From Dyadobacter sp. 50-39 (GTDB lineage Bacteria > Bacteroidota > Bacteroidia > Cytophagales > Spirosomataceae): a stretch of DNA of 64,000 nt. A program made the position numbers and the translations under genes. The DNA lies in assembly GCA_001898145.1 (NCBI GenBank), contig MKSR01000037.1, forward strand, positions 1-64,000. The letters run 5' to 3'. Shown piece after piece: positions 1 to 7,470 of the stretch; position 1 is the stretch's first letter, and the number at the start of each line of letters is the position of its first letter. Under the pieces are notes generated by a model. It did no database searches. It was given only the letters and a program-made list of their open reading frames with translations, and was not told the origin of the DNA.

Positions 1-91
1 CAGCTTCACACACCACCGTTACCAGCGATGCATGTGTCGGTAGGTTACCGCTGACGAAACAGCGGGTCTGGTCATATTGCCAGACAATCAC

Positions 92-2098
92 TTATGCGGC
101 GTCTCGTCGCACCCATGCTTCCTCGATCAGGATGACTTTACGGATCCCTGTGAGCTTTCGCATCTTGGAAATGAAGACTTCCATGATGATAATGGTCACA
201 ATCGGAAATAGGATCGGGTGGTCTTTGATATTGTCCAGCTCAAAGACAATCAGCCGCTCTGATAACAGATCGATGTTCTGCTTTGCATTCAGCAGGTAGT
301 CAAATTCACCGCCGCGGAAGTAGGGCCTGAGCACATAAAGGAAGTTGCTCATATCAAAGTCTTTCTCTTTGACTTGGTCTTTTTTGAGCACGTTGGTGTA
401 CTGGGTCTGCAAAAACTCATAAAAGCTATCAAAGCACGGAAAGATATCGCGGCTTGCCAGGTAGTCGTAGTATTGGGTCAGCGCCACAGAGAGGGCCACA
501 TACTCGGACCGTTTGAAAGTCTCATCATCCTTTTTCCAAAGCGCTAGCAGCAGCGTTTTGATGCTTTCCTTCTTTTCGGTGTCCAGCACATCGCCTTTTG
601 CGATGTAAAACGGGTTGAACCGGATCGGATTGTTCTCCTGGTAGGTGAAGTAATAACCTGAGAGCATATCACAAAGGCCTTTATAGCTGTGGCCCACGTC
701 TACCAGCACGATATGGGCACCGGACTCAAAGTAGCTTCTGACCATGTGGTTAGTAAAAAAGCTTTTTCCACTGCCGGAAGGGCCCAGGATAAACTTGTTG
801 CGGTTGGTACAGATCCCTGTTCGGACCGGCTCATCAGAGATGTCCACCAGCACGGGTTTGCCCGTCAGCCGGTCACCGAGCCTGATTCCGAAGCTGCCCG
901 GTGAGGACCGGTAGGGCCCTTCCAGGTTGAAAAAACAGGCGGCCTGTTCTGCGAACGTATCGAATGTATCATTGATGGGAAAGTCGGCTGCATTTCCCGG
1001 GATGCCCGCCCAGAAAATCTGGGGGGCGCCGGAGGTCTCCAGTTTCGCTGATGTATCCAGCTGGGCAAGTGCCGATGAGACCATGCTTTTAAGTTCTTTG
1101 ACCGAGCCGTGGTCTTGCGTCCAGGCTAGCACGTTAAAGTGCGCTTTGACCGGAAGCCGTTGTTCGCGGATGGCTTCGTTTAAAAAATCGTTGGTGGCAT
1201 CCAGTGCCAGGCTGTTTTCTCTTGCATAGATGGAAAGCGATTGGAGCCTTAGCCTTTTGCTTTCCAGCTTTTTAAGCGTTTTTTCGCTGGGGGAGGTAAA
1301 CACGTATTGGTTATAGATATGATTGCAAGCCAGCAGCTGGCCTAAAAGGCTTGCAAATCCTACGCTAAACTTGGTTCTGTCTGTCGAGTAGCGCTCATAG
1401 GTGCTCGAGGCGCTACAAAAGCCGGGCAACTGGTCTGCATCCGCCAGCGTGTAAAGGCTGCAGAGCTTATCGGCAACTTGAATCCCTCTTTCAAAGCTGA
1501 TATCGCCCAGCATGCTTTCCTGACAATTGGCTAAAAGAAAGGCATACTTTTCAATCAGGCCAGCTCTCCGCTGTTGGCTGAGCAGCTGATGGTCTTCCAG
1601 CTGAGTCAGAGAAGCAAAGCCGCTGTCTTCAAGGATTCGTTTAAACTGCCCTGCGCTGTCAAGAAAATCATCTAGCAGAGCCTTAGACAGGGTTTGGCTG
1701 GGCACGATCGAGCGGCGAAAGAGATTGCTGGTCAGTGAGCTGGATGATTTTCTTTCATCCGCTGATTTAGTGAGCATCACATAACACTCGTGAGAAAGGA
1801 ACGGTCTTCCCTGAAAGAAGCTATCGCTGGATCTTGTCAAAAAGCTAGCGGATGAGCCGGGCGTGGCCATAAATTCTTCCCTGAGAAACCAATCCTGCTT
1901 GTGGAGCACCACCCCACAGGGGAGCACCTTAATGGCTTTTACCCAGCTTTGATGGAAGGCATCGTACTGCTGCTCAGAAAGGGTGAAGATCTCGGGCATC
2001 TGCGCCTTGAATACGATCGTTACATCACCCTGGCGCGAAAGGATCATATTATGCTCTACGTCTAGGATCGGAAGCAGCTCATCGAGTAGTTTTTCCAT
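92..2098 (-). CDS. traG: TraG-family conjugation ATPase, C-terminally truncated
   Basis: Cytoplasmic VirB4/TraG-type ATPase that powers the type IV secretion apparatus of Bacteroidota conjugative transposons. The Walker A motif (LGPSGSGKSFF) lies near residue 440, and the Walker B region (KVILIEEAW) is the last recognisable family sequence. Family members usually run about 800 residues or more, with further conserved sequence after this point. Here the homology stops at the Trp (about position 113) and is replaced by VRRDAA and a stop, so the C-terminal helicase-like part is missing. The gene follows the TraF-like gene with a 20-base overlap, as in a tra operon. The truncation suggests a rearranged or decayed element end; an assembly junction is the alternative. 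Family assignment is secure, activity is doubtful. Confidence 0.9.
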   Translation of the reverse strand: MEKLLDELLPILDVEHNMILSRQGDVTIVFKAQMPEIFTLSEQQYDAFHQSWVKAIKVLPCGVVLHKQDWFLREEFMATPGSSASFLTRSSDSFFQGRPFLSHECYVMLTKSADERKSSSSLTSNLFRRSIVPSQTLSKALLDDFLDSAGQFKRILEDSGFASLTQLEDHQLLSQQRRAGLIEKYAFLLANCQESMLGDISFERGIQVADKLCSLYTLADADQLPGFCSASSTYERYSTDRTKFSVGFASLLGQLLACNHIYNQYVFTSPSEKTLKKLESKRLRLQSLSIYARENSLALDATNDFLNEAIREQRLPVKAHFNVLAWTQDHGSVKELKSMVSSALAQLDTSAKLETSGAPQIFWAGIPGNAADFPINDTFDTFAEQAACFFNLEGPYRSSPGSFGIRLGDRLTGKPVLVDISDEPVRTGICTNRNKFILGPSGSGKSFFTNHMVRSYFESGAHIVLVDVGHSYKGLCDMLSGYYFTYQENNPIRFNPFYIAKGDVLDTEKKESIKTLLLALWKKDDETFKRSEYVALSVALTQYYDYLASRDIFPCFDSFYEFLQTQYTNVLKKDQVKEKDFDMSNFLYVLRPYFRGGEFDYLLNAKQNIDLLSERLIVFELDNIKDHPILFPIVTIIIMEVFISKMRKLTGIRKVILIEEAWVRRDAA

Positions 2099-2429
2099 TG
2101 CTTGATGCGGTTTGACGGCCTTTTATGAATTGTTTTCTTGATCTGGCCTTGATTAAATCAGGGATTTTTCTTGCCGCTAGCGCCTTGGTTAAGCCGTGCT
2201 CGCCAAAGCTTGCGCTTAGTTGATAGACGATCGTCAGTAAGATGCAGGCCATAAAGACGGCGATCAAAAGGCATAGGTAGGTATTGACCCTGCACAGATA
2301 TAAAACCGCGTACAGGATCATCACCGCGAACATGGCGCCTCCTGCATACCAGATGTATTGCCCTTTAAGCCCGCGAAAAACGATGCTTCGATTGATACCC
2401 TTGTTGATCAGATAGGTGATTCTTGCCAT
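2079..2429 (-). CDS. traF: TraF-like conjugal transfer protein (DUF4133)
   Basis: Small inner-membrane protein of the Bacteroidota conjugation apparatus. The N-terminus reads MARITYLINKGINRSIVFRG, followed by GLKGQYIWYAGG and two adjacent hydrophobic helices (about residues 25-75), then a basic cytosolic tail, which is the typical DUF4133 layout and length (about 100-115 aa). I chose the ATG at 2429 because the family begins with this Met; the open frame extends upstream to 2486 without family-like sequence. It overlaps the start of traG by 20 bases and follows the DUF4134 gene, which is the conserved traE-traF-traG order. The exact role of the protein in the transfer channel is unknown. Confidence 0.88.
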   Translation of the reverse strand: MARITYLINKGINRSIVFRGLKGQYIWYAGGAMFAVMILYAVLYLCRVNTYLCLLIAVFMACILLTIVYQLSASFGEHGLTKALAARKIPDLIKARSRKQFIKGRQTASSNGKTTR

Positions 2430-2572
2430 CTTTTCCGATAGAGTTTGATTGACTGCTTCTGAACATGTGCTGACAGGCCCGGCCATTTCGGCCAGAACCT
2501 CAGCGGAAAGGTCAGGCTTAAAGGGTGCCGGTATTAATTATACGTCTTCCCTTTAAGCCGCGCCTTGCTTTT

Positions 2573-2896
2573 TTAAAGTCCAAAGAATGATTGCAGCACG
2601 GTCGCTACTACGACCAGGAAAATGCAGCTTCCAAACCATGCAGCGGCAACCTTACCAGTATCCTGATCGCCAGCGTTCCATTTTTGGAAGACTTTGACTG
2701 CTCCCACCAGGCCGAGCACCGCGCCAATGGCATACATCAGATTAGTGCCGGGTTCAAAGTAGGAGCGGACCTGCGAATCGGCTTCCTGGATTCCTGCCGC
2801 CCCATCCTGTGCCAAGGCGATGCCCGCCGCTAGGCATGAGGCCAGCGTTAGGGATAGGGCATACCGTACCCTTGCATTGTGTTTACCTTTTTTCAT
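2573..2896 (-). CDS. traE: TraE-like conjugal transfer protein (DUF4134)
   Basis: Short membrane protein of about 107 residues with a cleavable-looking signal peptide (residues 1-29, ending ALA-Q) and two hydrophobic helices (about 52-70 and 86-105) separated by the family segment VFQKWNAGDQDTGKVAAAWF. This matches DUF4134, the TraE family of Bacteroidota conjugative transposons, with VirB2/VirB3-like size and topology. It is followed after about 140 bases by the traF-like gene. The K-W-N-x-G-D segment is the best fingerprint. Role in pilus or channel assembly is inferred from family context only. Confidence 0.9.
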   Translation of the reverse strand: MKKGKHNARVRYALSLTLASCLAAGIALAQDGAAGIQEADSQVRSYFEPGTNLMYAIGAVLGLVGAVKVFQKWNAGDQDTGKVAAAWFGSCIFLVVVATVLQSFFGL

Positions 2897-2961
2897 ACTC
2901 GCTTATCGGTTTTAGTTGAACATGCTTAGAAGTTACCGGCCGCAGAAGGGATGTCAGCCAT

Positions 2962-3441
2962 CTACTGCATTTCCCATAGCTCAGCTTTGTCAGCCGGGTT
3001 TAGAAGCACCGCGCCAAATCTGGCGCATTCGGTGTCAATGTGCCGGTTGACTGCGTCCTGCAAGGGGGGAGCGGTTAAGGAGGGGTATTCTTTCAGGATC
3101 GTTTGCAGCAGCTGTATCAAATCCTGCTTGTTATATTTTTGTTGGCTGGCTTCTTCTATTTCCAAAGTCAGCTGATCATACAGATCCTGGTGCTCTGGCA
3201 GGGGCGGGTGGACAAAGGCCTTTGAGGGCTCGATGGCCGCCTTATCATCTGGTACATCAGGGCCGGGCGGCTGTCTGTCGGCGGCAGCAGTTGAAATACT
3301 CAACCGCCGCTTTGTTTTTGCGGCAGCAAACAGGCTGCTGATTTCAAGTCGATAAAACTTCCATCCGACAAACAGGTAGTAGATCGTCAAAGCACCTGTC
3401 AAGATTCCGGCGTAAATGGCCCAAGCGTTAGAGATAGTCAT
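2962..3441 (-). CDS. Conserved hypothetical protein of the tra operon
   Basis: Protein of 159 residues with one N-terminal transmembrane helix (about residues 5-26) followed by a short basic stretch, a Pro/Asp-rich linker (about 55-80) and a helical, mostly charged cytosolic domain. I do not recognise a named family. It is the first gene of the minus-strand tra operon, 66 bases before traE, and a gene of this shape often precedes traE in Bacteroidota conjugative elements. Its position behind the two palindromes at 3491-3566 suggests it is the promoter-proximal gene. A membrane-anchored accessory factor of conjugation is the most reasonable guess, held loosely. Confidence 0.7.
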   Translation of the reverse strand: MTISNAWAIYAGILTGALTIYYLFVGWKFYRLEISSLFAAAKTKRRLSISTAAADRQPPGPDVPDDKAAIEPSKAFVHPPLPEHQDLYDQLTLEIEEASQQKYNKQDLIQLLQTILKEYPSLTAPPLQDAVNRHIDTECARFGAVLLNPADKAELWEMQ

Positions 3442-3490
3442 AGCAGCTTACTTTTACGTTTGAAATGATCCAGCCGAAATGCCGATCATT

Positions 3491-3506
3491 TTTGTTACGT
3501 AACAAA
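3491..3506. promoter_or_regulatory. Perfect 16-bp palindrome upstream of the tra operon
   Basis: The sequence TTTGTTACGTAACAAA is a perfect inverted repeat with no spacer, 50 bases upstream of the first tra-operon gene (start 3441). Its symmetry and place suggest a dimeric repressor or activator site controlling transfer genes. The binding protein is unknown; the XRE or RteC protein in this window are candidates only by proximity. Confidence 0.6.
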
Positions 3507-3520
3507 GTAAACACCCGTGC

Positions 3521-3566
3521 AAGGGTACAGAAAAGTACAAGATTAGTTGTACCTTTTTGTACCCTT
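3521..3566. promoter_or_regulatory. Long imperfect inverted repeat upstream of the tra operon
   Basis: Two 20-base arms (3521-3540 and 3547-3566) are inverted copies differing at 2 of 20 positions, around a 6-base centre GATTAG. Each arm holds two GTAC blocks (AAGGGTACAG and AAAGTACAA), so the site can also be read as a tandem array of GTAC-centred half-sites. In RNA it would form a strong hairpin, but it lacks a terminator-like run of T directly after the stem on either strand. I favour an operator or element-specific regulatory site. Confidence 0.6.
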
Positions 3567-3889
3567 GGCATCGCGACAAGTATCAAGTATAAGGAGTCAA
3601 TAGGTGCTCAAACTTTTGGAATAAATAAGTTGGTTGCCCCCGATTTCGACCTTAGGGCGAAAAACAGTTGGGGAAGGCTGATTTATGAGAGCGAAATCAT
3701 TGATAAGCAGTCGGGTAATCAAACAAGATGATCTCTCCGGGCTATATGTGATCAAACCCAATTCTTAAAATCAAACGCGGCAAGATGGTGCAAGCGTGAA
3801 CGGACTATTTTAAGCAAAAGGCTTTGGGTGGCGCATCTTCTGAAAAAAAGGAACCGAACAAGTAAAAAGTGAGCCATAGAAACGGCTTT

Positions 3890-3941
3890 TATAACTCATT
3901 TTTGCGTTATATTTGAGTTATAGAATAGGGGATATAACTCA
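3890..3941. promoter_or_regulatory. Three-copy operator TATAACTCA with promoter box before fic
   Basis: The 9-mer TATAACTCA occurs at 3890-3898 and 3933-3941, and its exact inverse TGAGTTATA at 3914-3922. The last copy overlaps the ATG of the Fic gene. A TATATTTG box (3908-3915), matching the Bacteroidota -7 consensus TAnnTTTG, sits between the first two copies. The arrangement strongly suggests repression, possibly autoregulation through the winged-helix-like C-terminus of the Fic protein. Confidence 0.6.
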
Positions 3942-5050
3942 TGAGATGGATTTGGGAACAAACTGATTGGCCGAGATTCCAATTTGACGTAGCGAGATTC
4001 AATGCCTTAGAGCGCGCCTTCCACAGAAATACGGGATTGATCATTGGATCGATGACAGCGGTATCTTCTCATGAAGTCGATGAGCTGCGAGTAGCTCTAC
4101 TAAGTGGTGAAGCCTTAGATACCTCAAAAATTGAAGGTGAGATTCTCGATCGGGATTCTGTTCAGTCGTCTATCCGCAAACAGCTGGGTCTGCAAACTGA
4201 TGGCAGAAGGGCTGGTCCAAAAGAAACCGGAGCTTCTCAAATGATGGTCGACTTATATCGGAGTTATGCAGAGCCACTCACAGAAGAACGTCTCTTTTCA
4301 TGGCATCGGATGATCATGAATGGCAGGATTGATTTAGATGTTATCGGAGGCTACCGAAAGCATGCTGAACCGATGCAAATTGTATCAGGGCGGCTAGATA
4401 TGCCAAAAGTTTTCTATGAGGCGCCTCCGTCTTCACGCATACCTAAGGAGATGAAACAATACATCGATTGGTTCAATCTCAGCATGGATAATGGAATGGC
4501 AACAATCATCCATGCAGGAATAGCACACTTGTACTTCGAGTTGGTTCACCCATTTGAAGACGGGAACGGTAGGATAGGTCGCGCTATCGCCGAAAAATCC
4601 CTGACTATCGGAGCAGGACAATCGCTGATCACCTCGTTGTCGACCATTATTGAGCGGGACAAAAAGGCATATTACCTAGCCTTGGAACGAGCAAACAGAT
4701 CTTTGGATGTGACGGAATGGTTGATCTATTTTTCTGAGAAGATTCTTGAAGCACAGCTATATGTACAGAATTTGATTGCCTTTATAGTAAGCAAGGCGCG
4801 CTATTTTGAGAACTATGGCAGCCTGTTGAACGAACGCCAGCACAAAGTGGCACTGCGGTTATTCCGTGAGGGGCTCGATGGGTTTAAAGGTGGCCTGAGT
4901 GCAGAAAATTACATTCGTATTACCTCAACATCCAGAGCAACAGCCACCAGAGATCTTTCGGAAATGGTAGAATTGGGTGCTCTAAAAAAATCGGGCAAGT
5001 TGAGGCATACCCGATATTACCTGCCCATTGTTGAAAATCTAGATGTGTAA
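3941..5050 (+). CDS. Fic-domain protein (AMPylase type, DUF4172 N-terminus)
   Basis: Fic proteins transfer AMP or related groups to hydroxyl side chains of target proteins. The N-terminal part (1-100) matches the Fic N-terminal DUF4172 domain and contains the inhibitory motif TSKIEGE at about residue 61. The catalytic loop HPFEDGNGRIGR (about 203-214) matches the HxFx(D/E)GNGRxxR consensus completely, so the enzyme should be active when de-inhibited. The C-terminal 90 residues resemble a winged helix (ENYIRITSTSRATATRDLSEMVELGAL), which could bind DNA. It is a single gene with its own putative operator (3890-3941), in the accessory edge of the conjugative element. Target is unknown; a stand-alone regulator or toxin-like role are both possible. 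Confidence 0.92.
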   Translation: MRWIWEQTDWPRFQFDVARFNALERAFHRNTGLIIGSMTAVSSHEVDELRVALLSGEALDTSKIEGEILDRDSVQSSIRKQLGLQTDGRRAGPKETGASQMMVDLYRSYAEPLTEERLFSWHRMIMNGRIDLDVIGGYRKHAEPMQIVSGRLDMPKVFYEAPPSSRIPKEMKQYIDWFNLSMDNGMATIIHAGIAHLYFELVHPFEDGNGRIGRAIAEKSLTIGAGQSLITSLSTIIERDKKAYYLALERANRSLDVTEWLIYFSEKILEAQLYVQNLIAFIVSKARYFENYGSLLNERQHKVALRLFREGLDGFKGGLSAENYIRITSTSRATATRDLSEMVELGALKKSGKLRHTRYYLPIVENLDV

Positions 5051-5367
5051 ACACGCCTGGATCTCTAAACTTGGCAAAAGTAACAAACCGAGAAACAGCA
5101 CCTGGACTCTTGGTTTACCATTCTGTCAGGTCTAATACTGCTTGCTAACCCCTGCGGTTTGCCTCTGAGATCATGGTTTGTTTGTGAACTAGAATCCGGC
5201 AGTTAGGATCGGCTGAGTTTGCCAGGCTTCAGTTAGCAAACCAGACTATTAGCGAGCTCGACATCGCATCAAATAGTGAGGCTTATCGCTTTGTTCAGAC
5301 TATGAACGAGCCTAATGTTATTAATAAATACATTAATCAAAACGAGCCATGAATAGTAACTGGTCAT
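5051..5367. other. Intergenic region, no gene seen
   Basis: Between the Fic gene and the convergent XRE gene I see no supported coding sequence, RNA gene or clear terminator. It has repeated fragments such as AGTTAGNAA and AACCAGACTATTAG, too weak to name. Confidence 0.5.
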
Positions 5368-5592
5368 TCAACTCATCCTTGAGAACAGCTCTGATGGAGA
5401 AATTTCGAGGCCTTCACACAAAGCCACGATCGTAGTAAGCGCTAGATTGACCTTTCCTTTTGCTATTCTTTGAACCTGCGCGTACTCCAGTCCGGAGCTC
5501 GCAGCCAACTTCCTTAGGCTTAAGTCTTTTTCTTTCGCAGCACCGAGCATGGCTTCGGCGAACCGTTGAAGTATTTGTTCCTTGTTTTCCAT
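5368..5592 (-). CDS. Small XRE-family DNA-binding regulator
   Basis: A 74-residue protein consisting almost entirely of one helix-turn-helix domain: LSLRKLAASSGLEYAQVQRIAKGKVN (about 24-49) followed by LTTIVALCEGLEISPSELF, which is the HTH_3/Cro-CI pattern. I place the start at the ATG at 5592 (MENKEQIL), because upstream in-frame sequence does not look like protein and contains a palindrome that fits an operator. It is probably a repressor of itself or of the neighbouring mobile-element genes. No partner toxin lies directly adjacent. Confidence 0.8.
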   Translation of the reverse strand: MENKEQILQRFAEAMLGAAKEKDLSLRKLAASSGLEYAQVQRIAKGKVNLALTTIVALCEGLEISPSELFSRMS

Positions 5593-5625
5593 GCAAGGAA
5601 AGTGAATCCAATCAGAAAATTTTTT

Positions 5626-5643
5626 GACGTATGATCGTACGTC
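5626..5643. promoter_or_regulatory. Palindromic operator-like site upstream of the XRE gene
   Basis: GACGTA and TACGTC form a perfect inverted repeat around the spacer TGATCG, about 34 bases upstream of the XRE start. Flanking T and A runs extend the symmetry. Size and position fit a Cro/CI-type autoregulatory operator. Confidence 0.5.
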
Positions 5644-5906
5644 GAAAAGAAATAATATATATATTTGTATGGTTACATCCGGTAAGTCTGAACGTTGGCA
5701 ACCATGTACCATGCGATACTTCACAAGAAATTTGAAGCATTCGCTTTGAGTCTCACATTAGAAAACTGGTAATTTTTGGAACGAGACGACAAGCAGAATA
5801 GCTCACGACCTAGGCGTGGGTTTTGCTTATTCGTTCCAGGGTATACCAGTGCCTCTAATGTCAATAAGTTGAGATCCACGCCGTTTTACGGCAGCTTACC
5901 TCCGTC

Positions 5907-6053
5907 TCAGCTTTGACTCTCAGTAACAATATTATGTTCACCGATTGACACCATTAAATTGTTACCGTTATGAAGGCTATCCAAATCTTCAGGCTTATCA
6001 TCAGAAAGCCCCAGTGATTCCTCATTTGAGCCGCCGCCTTGTTCACCGGTCAT
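5907..6053 (-). CDS. Possible 48-aa acidic small protein
   Basis: An ATG-initiated frame of 48 residues begins MTGEQGGGSNEESLGL and is very acidic and glycine/serine rich, with no hydrophobic core. It is divergent from the TlpA-like gene and has no clear ribosome-binding site (Bacteroidota often lack one). I recognise no family. It could be the tail of a decayed gene or chance. Listed because nothing else occupies this stretch. Confidence 0.2.
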   Translation of the reverse strand: MTGEQGGGSNEESLGLSDDKPEDLDSLHNGNNLMVSIGEHNIVTESQS

Positions 6054-6121
6054 TCTAAGCGATCGGGTGGGAGAGGTGCGCTTTCTTCACTTATCATTTA
6101 TTCACTCCAAAATCTATTGCA

Positions 6122-7459
6122 ATGAAACTCATTTATTGCTCTACAGGGAAAAAACTGTCCTATATCCTGTATCTGCTCCTTGCTTACTTTCTGATGATAA
6201 TGTGGAGTCCGGCTCACGGGCAGGTCCCGCGCTCTTTGCAGGTCGGTGACCGGCTTCCGGGCGTTAGACTTTCCGGAGTAATGAATCACACGTCTTCTAC
6301 TGTTTCATTATCGGATTTTCGGGGTAAAGTACTTATTCTGGACTTCTGGGCCAGCTGGTGTGGCCCATGCATCAAGATGATCCCTGTCTTGGATTCACTG
6401 CAGCGGCAGTTTGACGGAAAGGTGCAGATTTTCTCGGTCACCAAAGAAAGCGAGCAGCAGATCCGTTCCTTCTATTTGAAATACCTGCGCCGAAATCCCC
6501 AACGTATAACCGTCCCCGGTGTGGCAGCAGACACGGTGGTCTCCCGTTTGTTTGATTTCAATGCCGTGCCGCACTATGTGTGGGTGGATCCATCGGGAAC
6601 AGTGCGGGCGATCACGGGCATGGAGGAACTGACGGAAGCGAATCTTTCCGCGATGATATCAGGCAAAGTGCCTTCAATGACGCAAAAGACAGACGAGCAG
6701 CGGATTCCTTACAGCGCTTTCTACCCGTTGATGCTTGACGGCAACGGGGGAGACGGATCGGGCATGCTTTATCATTCGCTGTTGTCGCGCTATACGCCCG
6801 GTCTTGGTTTTGGCCACTCGATCCTGCGTGATAGCACCTCGCATTTCCGGATCACCGTCAAGAACTGCGAACGCGCCTGGTTCTTTAAGATCGCTTACTC
6901 GAACGCTGGAATTCTGTTTAATGAGACAAACACGATCTTTCAAGTCCGTGACAAGGGTAGGCTGACCTCCTCGTTGGTGGGCGGACCTTATGAGCGGTGG
7001 CTGCAGGACGGAAACGGCTTTTGCTATGAGCTTGCCGTTCCGCTTGAAAAAGAAAAGCTTGCTTTTGAGCTGATGCAAAAAGATCTCAGGCTCTTTTTCC
7101 CTGAATACATCTCGGCCGTTGAAACACGCGATACGACCTGTCTGGCCTTGCGGCGGATTTCGACCAGTAGGGCGCTTGCCAGCACCGGTGGCAAAACGCT
7201 TCTTGATTTGGGACCCTATGAGTGGAAGGTTTCTAACGCGACTATCAAACAGATCATCAGGCGTCTGAACTACTTCCAACGGCTGGATAAAATTGTTATT
7301 GACCAGACAGGCTATCAGGGCAAATTTGATATGCTCCTAACGGCGGGCTATTCGGATCTGAAAGCGCTCAACGCAGAGCTGGGCAAATACGGCTTTGCTT
7401 TGGAGCCTGTCCAGGCCCCGATACAGGTACTCGTGATCCGCGACAATGATCAACCTTAA
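6122..7459 (+). CDS. TlpA-like thioredoxin protein with DUF3738-like C-terminus
   Basis: Exported thiol-disulfide oxidoreductase of 445 residues. A signal peptide or N-terminal membrane anchor (about 10-33, ending AHG) precedes a TlpA/AhpC-type thioredoxin domain (about 38-178) with the active site WASWCGPC near residue 78. The long C-terminal part ends with a DUF3738-like segment (DQTGYQGKFDMLLTAGYSDL, then LNAELGKYGFALEP and VLVIRD), found in Bacteroidota and Acidobacteria secreted proteins. It is the first gene of a four-gene plus-strand operon, 11 bases before susC, then susD and the LanC-like gene. A role in keeping periplasmic or peptide cysteines reduced would fit, but this is inferred. 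Confidence 0.88.
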   Translation: MKLIYCSTGKKLSYILYLLLAYFLMIMWSPAHGQVPRSLQVGDRLPGVRLSGVMNHTSSTVSLSDFRGKVLILDFWASWCGPCIKMIPVLDSLQRQFDGKVQIFSVTKESEQQIRSFYLKYLRRNPQRITVPGVAADTVVSRLFDFNAVPHYVWVDPSGTVRAITGMEELTEANLSAMISGKVPSMTQKTDEQRIPYSAFYPLMLDGNGGDGSGMLYHSLLSRYTPGLGFGHSILRDSTSHFRITVKNCERAWFFKIAYSNAGILFNETNTIFQVRDKGRLTSSLVGGPYERWLQDGNGFCYELAVPLEKEKLAFELMQKDLRLFFPEYISAVETRDTTCLALRRISTSRALASTGGKTLLDLGPYEWKVSNATIKQIIRRLNYFQRLDKIVIDQTGYQGKFDMLLTAGYSDLKALNAELGKYGFALEPVQAPIQVLVIRDNDQP

Positions 7460-7470
7460 CAGGCCAGGTT

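Noticed and set aside
1-91. Continuation of a conserved gene before the TraG stop
   Set aside because: The frame is open after the stop but shows no TraG or other family similarity, and it is cut by the window edge.
3465-3731. 88-aa plus-strand ORF upstream of Fic
   Set aside because: It runs through both palindromes of the tra promoter region and shows no coding pattern.
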